Positions 1 to 7,829 of a DNA stretch of 64,000 nt are shown piece by piece. The stretch's first letter is position 1, and each line of letters starts with the position of its first letter. The stretch comes from Pseudomonas paeninsulae. GTDB taxonomy: Bacteria > Pseudomonadota > Gammaproteobacteria > Pseudomonadales > Pseudomonadaceae. The position numbers were made by a program, and so were the translations under genes. Where the stretch lies: assembly GCF_035621475.1 (NCBI RefSeq), contig NZ_CP141799.1, forward strand, positions 5,010,501 through 5,074,500. The letters run 5' to 3'. The notes under the pieces were generated by a model. That model ran no database searches, was not told the origin of the DNA, and worked only from the letters and a program-made list of their open reading frames with translations.

Positions 1-232
1 GACTGCTGCGGCGCGCGGCGACGCCCTGCCATACGCCAAGACGCTCGAGTACCCGTTGACTGGCGATCGACAGCGCACTGACCCGCGGTTCGAAGGGTGC
101 GGCAGGATCGAACGGCTTGACGCTGAGCGGCCCACCGTCGATCAGGAGAATGTCCAAGCCCTGCTCTTGCAGGGCCAACGCCAGGGCGCTGCCGACCATA
201 CCGGCACCCACGATGATTAGATCCGCACGCAT
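1..232 (-). CDS. FAD-dependent ubiquinone-type hydroxylase, C-terminally cut by window edge
   Basis: Only the first ~77 residues lie in the window; the gene runs off the left edge. The start is the ATG at 232-230. The N-terminus shows a Rossmann FAD-binding fold with the GAGMVG dinucleotide motif at residues 9-14, then an acidic beta-2 end (LLIDGG). This is the UbiH/UbiF/VisC (UbiI) monooxygenase family, which hydroxylates the ubiquinone ring. Together with the second family member at 728-1915 and pepP it matches the Pseudomonas pepP-ubiH-DUF4442-visC order, so a UbiI-like C5 hydroxylase is likely. Which ring position it acts on cannot be read from the fragment. Confidence 0.8.
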   Translation of the reverse strand, partial: MRADLIIVGAGMVGSALALALQEQGLDILLIDGGPLSVKPFDPAAPFEPRVSALSIASQRVLERLGVWQGVAARRSS

Positions 233-241
233 GTTGATTCC

Positions 242-724
242 TTAAACTGCCTGTCGGGCACGGGGCTTGAGCCGCACGTACAACGTCTTGTGCACCCGCG
301 CCACCAGGGTTCCGGCGCCGTCACGCACCTCGACCTGCAGCTCGGGCAGGTATTTATCGCCGGCGCAGGTCCGCGCACGGATGTCTTGCAACAGCTCGTC
401 GCCGACGCTGAAGTCTGCATACACCGGGCCTTTGCCCGGCGCGATGAAGTCAATGTGGGCGGCCTTGTCCCAGACGATATAGTCGCGTCCGAGGTTCTCC
501 ATCAGCATCAGCATGAAAAACGGATCGGTCATCGAATACAGACTGCCGCCGAACTGGGTGCCCACATAATTACGGTTGTACCAGCTCAGGCCCATTTTGA
601 CCTGCACCTGACGGAAGTCCGCACTGATATGCCGCACCCACACCCCGGCGCCCAGGTAGGGCGGATAGAGATTCATCGCCCAGCGCAGCATGCGCGCCTT
701 GCGCGCCAAACGACGAGCCGTCAT
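242..724 (-). CDS. DUF4442 hotdog-fold protein (putative thioesterase-like)
   Basis: A 160-residue protein of the DUF4442 family, which has the hotdog fold seen in PaaI-type acyl-CoA thioesterases. Visible features are a basic N-terminus, the GLSWYNRNYVGTQFGGSLYS segment around residues 45-65 that corresponds to the hotdog helix region, and a C-terminal beta-rich part. It sits between two ubiquinone hydroxylase genes on the same strand, with 3 bases to the stop side of ubiH, so it is almost surely co-transcribed with them. No substrate is known; a link with the ubiquinone genes is only inferred from position. Confidence 0.8.
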   Translation of the reverse strand: MTARRLARKARMLRWAMNLYPPYLGAGVWVRHISADFRQVQVKMGLSWYNRNYVGTQFGGSLYSMTDPFFMLMLMENLGRDYIVWDKAAHIDFIAPGKGPVYADFSVGDELLQDIRARTCAGDKYLPELQVEVRDGAGTLVARVHKTLYVRLKPRARQAV

Positions 725-727
725 TGC

Positions 728-1915
728 CTAGCGCTCCATACGGGTGCCCAGGCCCATGGCCTGGCGGGCAAACCAGCGTTTGGCCGGTGGCAGCAGATCC
801 AGGCCCAGCAGGCCCAGGCCGCGCCCGGCGGCCAGCAGCGGCTCGCCACTACTGAACAGGCGAGTGACCTGATCGGAAAAGCCCACGGTCAATTGCTGGT
901 CGACCCGCTGCCGTTGCAGATAACCCTGCAAGGTGGCCAGATCGCCCAGCGGCGCACTGCTGGCCAGTAGCGTCTCGGCCAACGCCAGGGTATCGCGCAG
1001 GGACAGGTTATAGCCCTGCCCGGCAATCGGATGCAGGCTGTGCGCGGCATTGCCGAGCACCACCAGATGGGAGCGCACCTGCTCTTCGGCCGCGGTCAGT
1101 GCCAGCGGGTACAGATGCCGCGCACCGACCTGGCGCAAGGCGCCGAGACGATAACCGAAGGCCTGCTGCAATTCCTCGAGAAAGCCTGCCTCATCCAGCC
1201 GCAGCAAGCGTTCGGCGTCTGCCGTTGAGCGAGTCCAGACCAGCGCACAGCGCTTGTCCGCCAGCGGCAACATGGCCATCGGCCCGTCTGCGGTGAAGCG
1301 CTCGAAGGCCTGCCCCTGGTGATCGTCCTGCGGACTGATATTGGCAATCAACGCACTCTGGCCGTAGGGCCTGTGGCTGACGCCTATGCCCAACTGTTCG
1401 CGCAAGCCGGAGCGGCCACCATCGGCCAGAATCGCCAGATCGCACTCCAGGCTGGACTCATCATCCAGGGTCAGTCGATAACCCTTCTCCAGCGCATCCA
1501 GGCGAGTCACCTGCGCCGGGGTGCGCCAACTGACCACCTGTTGATCCAGGGCTTGCCACAGGCACTGGCCCAACCAGGCGTTTTCCACCACATAGCCCAG
1601 CGCCGGCACGCCCTCGTCCTTGGCGCTCAGGCGCGCCGCGGCAAAGCGGCCGCGATCGGAGACGTGGATCTGCAGTATCGGTTCGGCGCGCTCACTGATG
1701 GCCTGCCACAAGCCAAAGCGCTGGTAGATCAGCCGCGTACCGTAGGACAGCGCGGTAGATCGCGCATCGTAGCTCGGCTGATAGCCTTCGCCCGGCGCAA
1801 AAGGTTCGATCAGGCTGATCCGCCAGCCGCGCGCCTTGGCCTCGCCCTGCAGGGCCAGGGCCAGGCTGGCGCCGACCAGGCCGCCGCCGATGATTGCCAG
1901 ATCGACTCGCTGCAT
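728..1915 (-). CDS. ubiH: 2-octaprenyl-6-methoxyphenol hydroxylase UbiH
   Basis: A 395-residue FAD monooxygenase of the ubiquinone pathway (ring C1 hydroxylation). Seen are the N-terminal GGGLVG nucleotide motif (residues 10-15), the middle DG motif of this flavoprotein class (LADGGRSGLR near 163-172), and the second FAD motif with GNAAHSLHPIAGQGYNLSLR near 290-309. Length is normal for the family. It starts 4 bases after the pepP stop codon, the usual pepP-ubiH arrangement of gammaproteobacteria, which supports UbiH over its paralogue for this copy. Confidence 0.93.
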   Translation of the reverse strand: MQRVDLAIIGGGLVGASLALALQGEAKARGWRISLIEPFAPGEGYQPSYDARSTALSYGTRLIYQRFGLWQAISERAEPILQIHVSDRGRFAAARLSAKDEGVPALGYVVENAWLGQCLWQALDQQVVSWRTPAQVTRLDALEKGYRLTLDDESSLECDLAILADGGRSGLREQLGIGVSHRPYGQSALIANISPQDDHQGQAFERFTADGPMAMLPLADKRCALVWTRSTADAERLLRLDEAGFLEELQQAFGYRLGALRQVGARHLYPLALTAAEEQVRSHLVVLGNAAHSLHPIAGQGYNLSLRDTLALAETLLASSAPLGDLATLQGYLQRQRVDQQLTVGFSDQVTRLFSSGEPLLAAGRGLGLLGLDLLPPAKRWFARQAMGLGTRMER

Positions 1916-1919
1916 GGTT

Positions 1920-3254
1920 TCAGGCCGCCACTGTGGGTGCGGCGGCCATCAGCGCCTCGATCTCGGCGACGGTTTTCGGCACGCCAAGGCTAAGCACCTC
2001 GCAACCGCTCTTGGTCACCACCACGTCATCTTCGATGCGCACACCGATGCCGCGCCATTTCTTCGCCACATTGGTGTTATTCACGGCGATGTAGATGCCC
2101 GGCTCGACGGTCATGGCCATGCCGACTTCCAGCACCCGCCACTCGCCACCGATCTTGTAGTCGCCGACATCGTGCACATCCATGCCCAGCCAGTGGCCGG
2201 CACGGTGCATGTAGAAGGGTTTGTAGGCCTCGGAGGCGATCAGTTCGTCGACCTCGCCGTGCAGCAAACCCAGTTCGACCAGGCCGGCGGTGATCACCCG
2301 CACCGTGGCTTCATGGGCTTCGTTCCAGTGCTTGCCGGGGCCGATATGCTTGAACGCCTCTTCGTTGGCCGCCAGCACCAACTCGTAGATGGCCTTCTGC
2401 TCGGGCGAAAACCTGCCGCTGACGGGAAAGCAGCGGGTGATGTCGCTGGCGTAGCAGTCGATCTCGCAACCGGCGTCGATCAGCACCAGATCACCGTCTT
2501 TGAGCGGCGCATCGTTCTCGTGGTAGTGCAGGATGCAGGCATTCTTGCCGGCCGCGACGATCGAGCCGTAGGCCGGCATCTTCGCCCCGCCCTTGCGGAA
2601 TTCGTAGTCCAGTTCGGCTTCCAGGTGGAACTCATGCAGGCCGGCACGGCTGGCCTGCATGGCGCGCACATGGCCGCGCGCGGAAATCTGCGCGGCCTCC
2701 TTCATCACCTTGACCTCGTTGGTCGATTTGTACAGGCGCATGTCGTGCAGCAGGTGGTCGAGGGCGACGAACTCGTTGGGCGGCTGCGCACCTTGACGCG
2801 CCTTGGAGCGGATCACGTTGATCCACTCCATCAGGTGGCGGTCGAACTCCTGGTTGGTACCCATGGCGTAGTACACCCGCTCGCGGCCTTCGATCAGACC
2901 GGGAAGGATGTCGTCGATGTCGCCAATCGGGAAGGCATCGTCTGCACCATAGTGGCTGATCGCACCGTCCTGACCGGCGCGCAGGCCATCCCACAGCTCG
3001 CGCTCGGGAGAGCGCTCGCGGCAAAACAGCACGTATTCGCCATGTGCGCGGCCGGGAATCAGCGCGATCACCGCCTCCGGCTCGGGAAAGCCGGAGAGGT
3101 ACTGGAAGTCGCTGTCCTGGCGGTAGACGTGCTCGACGTCGCGATTGCGAATATACACCGGCGCCGCCGGCAGAATGGCGATGCTGTTGGGTTCCATCTG
3201 CGCCATCAACGCCTTGCGTCGACGGACGTATTCCGACTTGGGGATGCTGATCAT
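1920..3254 (-). CDS. pepP: Xaa-Pro aminopeptidase
   Basis: A 444-residue metallopeptidase M24B (aminopeptidase P). It removes the N-terminal residue when proline is second. The N-terminal AMP_N domain starts with PKSEYVRRRKALMAQM; the C-terminal pita-bread domain carries the metal ligands: DAGCEIDCYASDITRCFP (two Asp), the His in HRAGHWLGMDVHDVG, and Glu in the EPGIYI and RIEDDV motifs. Length fits the E. coli enzyme. It is the upstream gene of the ubiH group and follows ygfB, which is a common gammaproteobacterial order. Confidence 0.96.
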   Translation of the reverse strand: MISIPKSEYVRRRKALMAQMEPNSIAILPAAPVYIRNRDVEHVYRQDSDFQYLSGFPEPEAVIALIPGRAHGEYVLFCRERSPERELWDGLRAGQDGAISHYGADDAFPIGDIDDILPGLIEGRERVYYAMGTNQEFDRHLMEWINVIRSKARQGAQPPNEFVALDHLLHDMRLYKSTNEVKVMKEAAQISARGHVRAMQASRAGLHEFHLEAELDYEFRKGGAKMPAYGSIVAAGKNACILHYHENDAPLKDGDLVLIDAGCEIDCYASDITRCFPVSGRFSPEQKAIYELVLAANEEAFKHIGPGKHWNEAHEATVRVITAGLVELGLLHGEVDELIASEAYKPFYMHRAGHWLGMDVHDVGDYKIGGEWRVLEVGMAMTVEPGIYIAVNNTNVAKKWRGIGVRIEDDVVVTKSGCEVLSLGVPKTVAEIEALMAAAPTVAA

Positions 3255-3288
3255 GGGCAGGCTGGATCCATTTCTAATGCGTAAAAAA

Positions 3289-3843
3289 TCAGTGCAGCGA
3301 CGGTTTGGCGGCCGCGGCTACAGGCTTGGTGCATTCACTGAACAGCAACAGCGGGGCCACCCGCAGGTATTCCATCACTTCCATGTAGTCGTTCTCGCCA
3401 TCCTCCGACTCTTCCAGGGCGTTCTGCACCTGGGCAATGGCCGAGAGGTCCTGCAGCACCTCCATCGCCTCGGCGCTCAGGGCGTTCTCACGTGCGGTCA
3501 GGCCGAAGCCGCCGAGAAAACCCTGGCACCACTGGCCAATGGCCGCAGCACGCTCGCCCAGCGGCGCGTCATCGGACGGCAAGAGCAGCACCACCGTGAC
3601 CTCGTCACCGCACAGCTCGCCCTTGACCATCTCCTGCAAGCCAAGCAGCGCCTGGCGCACGTTGTCTTGCGGGGCAGCGCCGAGCAGCTCGGCGGCATCC
3701 ACCAGCCAGGCGTCGATATCGAAGCCGGCGCCGGCACAGCTGCGACCCAGCAGCAGGCCATGCAACTCGGCCGGGGAAACGGGATGACCGCTGTTGGCGA
3801 GCAGCGCAGCGAAAGCGGTATAAGGAGAACTTGAAGTCGGCAT
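3289..3843 (-). CDS. ygfB: YgfB / UPF0149 family protein
   Basis: A 184-residue UPF0149 protein. The family is all-helical and lacks catalytic motifs; typical family segments are seen at [19 protein letters not shown] and near GFLGGFGL. In P. aeruginosa YgfB has been reported to repress ampDh3 expression and so to influence beta-lactam tolerance. Here it heads the leftward ygfB-pepP-ubiH series and is divergent from the zapA operon across ~155 bp. A similar role in this organism is an inference from homology. Confidence 0.9.
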   Translation of the reverse strand: MPTSSSPYTAFAALLANSGHPVSPAELHGLLLGRSCAGAGFDIDAWLVDAAELLGAAPQDNVRQALLGLQEMVKGELCGDEVTVVLLLPSDDAPLGERAAAIGQWCQGFLGGFGLTARENALSAEAMEVLQDLSAIAQVQNALEESEDGENDYMEVMEYLRVAPLLLFSECTKPVAAAAKPSLH

Positions 3844-3939
3844 AGATCACTAGGCGCCAAGCGGCGCAATCACTAGAATGAAGGCCTCGTATCCTAGCAC
3901 CGGCAGACGCGCCAAGACCATCCAAGGCCGGCGCAAGGT

Positions 3940-3968
3940 TTGACCTCTTCCAGGTACAAGCCTATATA
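3940..3968 (+). promoter_or_regulatory. sigma-70 promoter of the zapB-like/zapA operon
   Basis: A near-consensus promoter: TTGACC at 3940-3945, 17-bp spacer, TATATA at 3963-3968. It lies 31 bases before the ATG at 4000 and points at the coiled-coil gene and zapA. Confidence 0.75.
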
Positions 3969-3999
3969 GTCCGGTCAATCCTTGCCTTAGCGAGACCCC

Positions 4000-4209
4000 A
4001 TGGAAGACGTCGACCTGCACGCCCTCACGACCAAGCTGGACCAACTGATTCAGCGCGTCGAGCAGCTCAAGGCCCGCAACCGGGTTCTCCTGGCACATGA
4101 ACAGGCCTGGCGCGAGGAACGCTCCCATCTAATTGAAAAGAACGAAATGGCCCGACACAAGGTCGAATCCATGATTTCGCGCCTCAAAGCCCTGGAGCAG
4201 GACTCATGA
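4000..4209 (+). CDS. TIGR02449 family small coiled-coil protein (ZapB-like)
   Basis: A 69-residue protein predicted to be almost entirely coiled coil, with heptads such as LTTKLDQLIQRVEQLKARN and a second run ending in MISRLKALEQDS. It belongs to the TIGR02449 family found just upstream of zapA in Pseudomonas. Its stop overlaps the zapA start by 4 bases (ATGA), so the two are translationally coupled. A ZapB-like job in the divisome is suggested by size, coiled coil and partner, but is not shown by the sequence. Confidence 0.85.
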   Translation: MEDVDLHALTTKLDQLIQRVEQLKARNRVLLAHEQAWREERSHLIEKNEMARHKVESMISRLKALEQDS

Positions 4210-4535
4210 CCCAGTCGAATACCGTTACCGTCCATATTCTCGACAAAGAATATTGCATCGCCTGCCCGCCGGGCGAACACGCCAACCTGGAAAGCGCCGC
4301 GCGCTACCTGGACGGCAAGATGCGCGAGATCCGCAGCAGCGGCAAAGTCATCGGCGCCGACCGCATAGCGGTGATGGCCGCCCTGAACATCACCCACGAT
4401 CTGCTGCACCAGCAGGACGACCTGGACAACCTGGGTCAGCAAACGACCTCGACCCGCGACCATGTGCGCGACCTGCTCGCACGCGTCGACCATGCCCTGG
4501 CCAGTGATGACGATGACAATGGCCAAGCTCGCTAA
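4206..4535 (+). CDS. zapA: Cell division protein ZapA
   Basis: A 109-residue ZapA that bundles FtsZ protofilaments at midcell. Family features are the N-terminal beta hairpin (VTVHILDKEYCIACPPGEH), followed by the helix with LESAARYLDGKMREIRSSG, the DRIAVMAALNITHDLL helix and a C-terminal coiled coil. The conserved order zapA - 6S RNA - 5-formyl-THF cyclo-ligase follows directly downstream, confirming the assignment. Confidence 0.95.
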   Translation: MTQSNTVTVHILDKEYCIACPPGEHANLESAARYLDGKMREIRSSGKVIGADRIAVMAALNITHDLLHQQDDLDNLGQQTTSTRDHVRDLLARVDHALASDDDDNGQAR

Positions 4536-4568
4536 TTACGGCGCAGTGGTTTCAGGTATACTGGCCGC

Positions 4569-4749
4569 TGCTCCCTGGAGTGTGCGCCAGTTGGTGATGT
4601 CCCTGAGCCGATACGCACAAACCCGGGGGTTGCATGTTGGGGCCGGTGTGCATGTCCGCCTGACGGAAAGCCTTAACGCCTCCTGCAACCTCCACCTTGA
4701 ACTTTCGGGTTCAAGGGCTAAGCCGACAGCGGCACGTCGGGGAGTCTTT
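4569..4749 (+). ncRNA. ssrS: 6S RNA
   Basis: A ~180-nt RNA between zapA and the cyclo-ligase gene, the canonical 6S RNA place. It carries the conserved GTCCCTGAGCCGATA element (around 4598-4612) and the CCTTGAACTT-CGGGTTCAAGG hairpin typical of proteobacterial 6S RNA, and its ends (CTCCC near 4571 and GGGAG near 4740) can pair to form the closing stem. A TATACT -10 box at 4557-4562 places the start at about 4569. 6S RNA mimics an open promoter and sequesters sigma-70 RNA polymerase in stationary phase. Ends are approximate. Confidence 0.93.
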
Positions 4750-4781
4750 CTTTCACACCTGCGGCCCTCTGCCGGCAACAG

Positions 4782-5393
4782 GTGTCACGCCTGATCATGC
4801 TCGACTCAACCGACCTGACCCGCCCGCAATTACGCCGCCTGCTGCGGCAAAAGCGCCGTGCCCTCAGCCCTCAAGCGCAACGCCGAGCCGCCCGCCAGCT
4901 GTATCGACAGCTGGCGCAACACCCGTTGTTTCGGCGCGCCAGACACATCGCCCTGTACCTGCCCAGCAATGGCGAAATCGACCCCAGGCCGCTGTTACGC
5001 GCCGCTCAACGCCGTGGCAAAGCCACCTACCTGCCGGTACTCAACGCCTGGCCGCGCAGCAAAATGGTGTTTCAACGCGTGCGTCCGCACGAAATCATGC
5101 AACCCAATCGTTTCCGCATCCCCGAGCCCCGCCACAATCGTGCGCAGCAACGCAAGGTATGGGCGCTGGACCTGGTGCTCTTGCCACTGGTCGGCTTCGA
5201 CCGCCACGGTGGACGCATCGGCATGGGCGGCGGCTTTTACGATCGCAGCCTGGCGTATCGCGCAGTGCGCAAAAAATGGCACAAACCGACCTTATTGGGC
5301 CTGGCGCATGAATGTCAGCAGGTAGATCGGCTGGCGCTGGCCAGCTGGGATGTGCCGCTCAAGGCGACGGTGACGGACAAGGCGTGGTACTGA
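4782..5393 (+). CDS. 5-formyltetrahydrofolate cyclo-ligase
   Basis: A ~200-residue enzyme of the YgfA/MTHFS family that converts 5-formyl-THF to 5,10-methenyl-THF using ATP. Seen are the basic ATP-binding N-terminus (LRRLLRQKRRALSPQAQ), LYLPSNGEIDPRPLL, and the hallmark DLVLLPLVGFDRHGGRIGMG GGFYDR segment split here for length. A GTG at 4782 and an ATG at 4797 are both possible starts; neither has a clear ribosome site. It is directly downstream of 6S RNA, as in E. coli, and may be expressed by read-through from it. Confidence 0.93.
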   Translation: MSRLIMLDSTDLTRPQLRRLLRQKRRALSPQAQRRAARQLYRQLAQHPLFRRARHIALYLPSNGEIDPRPLLRAAQRRGKATYLPVLNAWPRSKMVFQRVRPHEIMQPNRFRIPEPRHNRAQQRKVWALDLVLLPLVGFDRHGGRIGMGGGFYDRSLAYRAVRKKWHKPTLLGLAHECQQVDRLALASWDVPLKATVTDKAWY

Positions 5394-5447
5394 GCGGCGT
5401 TGATGGCACCGCGATCCCTGCGGCACATGGCGGATCAAGCAAGCGGA

Positions 5448-5579
5448 TCAAGGTTGCTGGGTGACACTCACGGGCGCCTCACCCTGGCGCTCCCATTGGC
5501 TCTGGGTGTAACCCGTAGTAACCACGCCCAGGCTGAACAGGACGACTAATACCCACAAAAGATCTGGTTTACGTTTCAT
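5448..5579 (-). CDS. Small single-pass membrane protein (43 aa)
   Basis: A short ORF of 43 codons with start ATG at 5579-5577 and stop at 5450-5448. The product begins with a KRK basic stretch, then one hydrophobic helix (LLWVLVVLFSLGVVTTGY, residues 7-24), then a polar tail ending in VSVTQQP. This is the layout of a bitopic inner-membrane peptide with the tail outside. It is convergent with the cyclo-ligase gene, in a place where other Pseudomonas also carry a tiny unannotated protein. Function unknown. Confidence 0.65.
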   Translation of the reverse strand: MKRKPDLLWVLVVLFSLGVVTTGYTQSQWERQGEAPVSVTQQP

Positions 5580-5777
5580 TGGATGCCTCCCCCTTCGAGG
5601 CATGCTGCGCACGGTGGACCGGCGGCTTTATTTTTATCGGTCGCTCTAACTGTCTGGCGTAAAGGCCGGCATTGTCTGCCTACCGCCACAACCAAGCAAT
5701 TTATGGCGCCAAACGGTCGCCGGCTGCGCGCACGACCATCAGCACGCAGCAAGGACCGATCTTACGGAGCAAAAATC

Positions 5778-6227
5778 ATGCCTTATTGGCTGATGAAATC
5801 GGAACCCGACGAACTGTCGATCCACGACCTGCAGCGCCTCGGCCAAGCCCGCTGGGATGGCGTACGCAATTATCAGGCACGAAATTTTTTGCGCAGCATG
5901 CAGATTGGCGAGCAGCTGTTCTTTTATCACTCCAGCTGCCCCGAACCGGGCATCGCCGGCATCGCCCGCATCAGCAGCCTCGCCTATGCCGACCCGACGG
6001 CGCTGGACCCGCACAGCCATTACTTCGACGCCAAGGCCAGTAGTGAGAAAAATCCCTGGAGCGCGGTCGACGTGACCTTTGTCGAAATCTTCAGCCGGCT
6101 CATTCCACTGGCCGAACTGAAGGCGCAAAGCGCCTTGCTGGAACTGCCCCTGGTACACAGAGGTAGCCGTCTGTCGGTGATGCCGGTCAGTGCCGAACAA
6201 TGGGCGGCAATCCTCGCGCGGCGTTGA
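5778..6227 (+). CDS. EVE domain-containing protein
   Basis: A 149-residue EVE-domain protein (PUA-like fold, relative of the eukaryotic Thy28 protein). The family start MPYWLMKSEPDE and the WDGVRNYQARNFLR segment are diagnostic; an aromatic cage is expected to bind a modified base in nucleic acid. The frame is open further upstream, but the ATG at 5778 has GGAG at 5766-5769 and begins exactly at the family N-terminus. Stand-alone EVE proteins are usually housekeeping; no restriction or defence gene is next to it. Confidence 0.92.
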   Translation: MPYWLMKSEPDELSIHDLQRLGQARWDGVRNYQARNFLRSMQIGEQLFFYHSSCPEPGIAGIARISSLAYADPTALDPHSHYFDAKASSEKNPWSAVDVTFVEIFSRLIPLAELKAQSALLELPLVHRGSRLSVMPVSAEQWAAILARR

Positions 6228-6229
6228 GC

Positions 6230-6543
6230 GACCCCTGGCGCAGGGAACCAGCACTGCGCGACGACAGCAACGACTCTTCGCGGATCCAGCCCATGCGGCG
6301 TTGGCAGCAGCGCTCCTGAGCCTGGGCCTGGTCAGCCTGCTGCTCTGACAGCGGCGGCTGACCGCCCAGCAGGGGCGTGTCGCCGAACGCGTCGTCTACC
6401 AGGCGCACAGCCTTGTCCGGCAACGGGAAGCCAACCTGCACGATCAGGTCGCCGACCTGCGGCGCATCGCCCTGCAGTCGAATCACCGCGAGCGCATCTG
6501 GCTGGACGGCCCTGCAGCGCGGTCATCACCCAGCACCGATTAG
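6230..6543 (+). pseudogene. Remnant of a membrane sensor-like gene with an in-frame TGA
   Basis: One reading frame gives RRQQRLFADPAHAALAAALL, a hydrophobic LGLVSLLL run, then TGA at 6346-6348, and continues without shift as QRRLTAQQGRVAERVVYQAH and further helical, charged sequence to TAG at 6541-6543. A basic N-terminus, one membrane helix and a long periplasmic-type helix are what a membrane sensor or diguanylate cyclase N-terminus looks like. No downstream output domain exists before the hlyD-like gene, so I read this as a decayed fragment. The parent family is not identified. Confidence 0.4.
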
Positions 6544-6752
6544 TGGCTTGCCGATTGCGGCTGCCGGCGTCCCGATGCCCCGCAGAGCGGCCTGGCGGTT
6601 GACCTGTATCAAGGGCTAATACCCCCACCTGCCACATAATTGAAAATAGCTTGTTCGCCAGCATTCCGGCCCCGTGGCCCGGACGCGGCACTGCCCCGCT
6701 CGCCCCGGCGACATGCACGGCGCCCCCCTAGCCTGCCTTTGAGACACCATGG
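6544..6752. other. Intergenic region before the hlyD-like gene
   Basis: About 210 bases with no convincing gene. It should hold the promoter of the three-gene ABC system; no near-consensus promoter was picked out. Confidence 0.5.
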
Positions 6753-7829
6753 ATGAATATGTCAAGCAGCCAGCATTGGATTTCCCGCATCGCTATTGCC
6801 TTGGTCATCGCCGCCGTCGCCGGCCTGCTCTGGTATGAGCTGCAGCCCGCTGGCCTGGCCGCAGGTTTCGCCAGCGGCAACGGGCGCATCGTGGCCACCG
6901 ATGTCGATGTAGCGAGCAAGCTGGCCGGACGCATTGCCAGTATCGAGGTCGAGGAAGGCGAGTTCGTCCAGCCCGGACAAATCATCGCGCGCATGGACAC
7001 CCAGGTGCTGCAAGCGCAATTGGCCCAGGCCCAGGCGCAGATGCGTCAGGCGCAAAACAGCCAGCTGACCGCCCGCGCCCAGGTCAGCCTGCGCGAGAGT
7101 GAGAAAGTCACCGCCGAAGCCATCGTCAGGCAGCGTCAGGCGGAAGTCTCGGCAGCAGATAAACGCCATGCCCGCAGCGCTATCCTGGTCAAGCGCAACG
7201 CCATGGCGCAGCAGCAACTGGATGACGACCTGGCACGCCTGCAAAGCGCCCGGGCGGCATTGGCCGCATCGCGCTCCCAGGTCATCTCCGCCCAGGCGGG
7301 AATTACCGCGGCACAGTCCCAAGTCATCGAAGCGCAGTCCGCCGTGGAGGCTGCCCAAGCCAGCGTGACGCGGCTGCAGATCGACATTGCCGACAGCCAG
7401 CTCAAGGCCCCGCGCGGCGGACGCGTGCAATACCGGGTGAGCGAGCCGGGCGAAGTCATAGGCGCGGGCGGCAAGGTACTCAACCTGGTGGACCTGAGCG
7501 ACGTCTACATGACCTTCTTTCTCCCCGAGCGCCAAGCCGGACGGGTCGCCCTGGGGGCCGAAGTTCGCCTGGTCATCGATGCCGTGCCGCAGTATGTAAT
7601 CCCGGCCAAGGTCAGCTATGTCGCCAGCGTCGCCCAGTTCACCCCAAAGACCGTGGAAACCGCCAGCGAGCGCGAGAAATTGATGTTCCGGGTCAAGGCG
7701 CGCATCGACCCTGACCTGCTGCGCCGCCACCTGGCTCAGGTCAAGACTGGCGTACCCGGCATGGCCTACCTGCGTCTCGACCCGCAGGTCGAATGGCCTG
7801 AGCATCTGGCGATCAAGGTTCCGCAGTGA
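6753..7829 (+). CDS. yhiI: HlyD-family periplasmic adaptor (YhiI-like)
   Basis: A 358-residue membrane fusion protein. It has an N-terminal membrane helix (residues ~9-27), a lipoyl-type half ([20 protein letters not shown], around 45-65), a long alpha-helical coiled-coil hairpin rich in Gln and Ala (about 85-215), the second lipoyl half ([20 protein letters not shown]) and a beta-barrel domain. It links an inner-membrane ABC exporter to the periplasm and outer membrane. Its stop overlaps the next start by 4 bases; the order HlyD - double-ATPase/permease - permease equals E. coli yhiI-rbbA-yhhJ. Confidence 0.88.
   Translation: MNMSSSQHWISRIAIALVIAAVAGLLWYELQPAGLAAGFASGNGRIVATDVDVASKLAGRIASIEVEEGEFVQPGQIIARMDTQVLQAQLAQAQAQMRQAQNSQLTARAQVSLRESEKVTAEAIVRQRQAEVSAADKRHARSAILVKRNAMAQQQLDDDLARLQSARAALAASRSQVISAQAGITAAQSQVIEAQSAVEAAQASVTRLQIDIADSQLKAPRGGRVQYRVSEPGEVIGAGGKVLNLVDLSDVYMTFFLPERQAGRVALGAEVRLVIDAVPQYVIPAKVSYVASVAQFTPKTVETASEREKLMFRVKARIDPDLLRRHLAQVKTGVPGMAYLRLDPQVEWPEHLAIKVPQ

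Noticed and set aside
1836..3284. 482-codon frame antisense to pepP
   Set aside because: It mirrors pepP codon for codon; long antisense frames are usual in GC-rich Pseudomonas genes with biased third positions.
5778..6227. EVE-domain gene as part of a defence system
   Set aside because: It is a stand-alone gene in conserved housekeeping order, with no nuclease, helicase or methylase gene beside it.
6346..6348. TGA read as selenocysteine
   Set aside because: No SECIS-like hairpin was made out after the codon, no selenoprotein family fits, and the gene has no output domain; decay is simpler.
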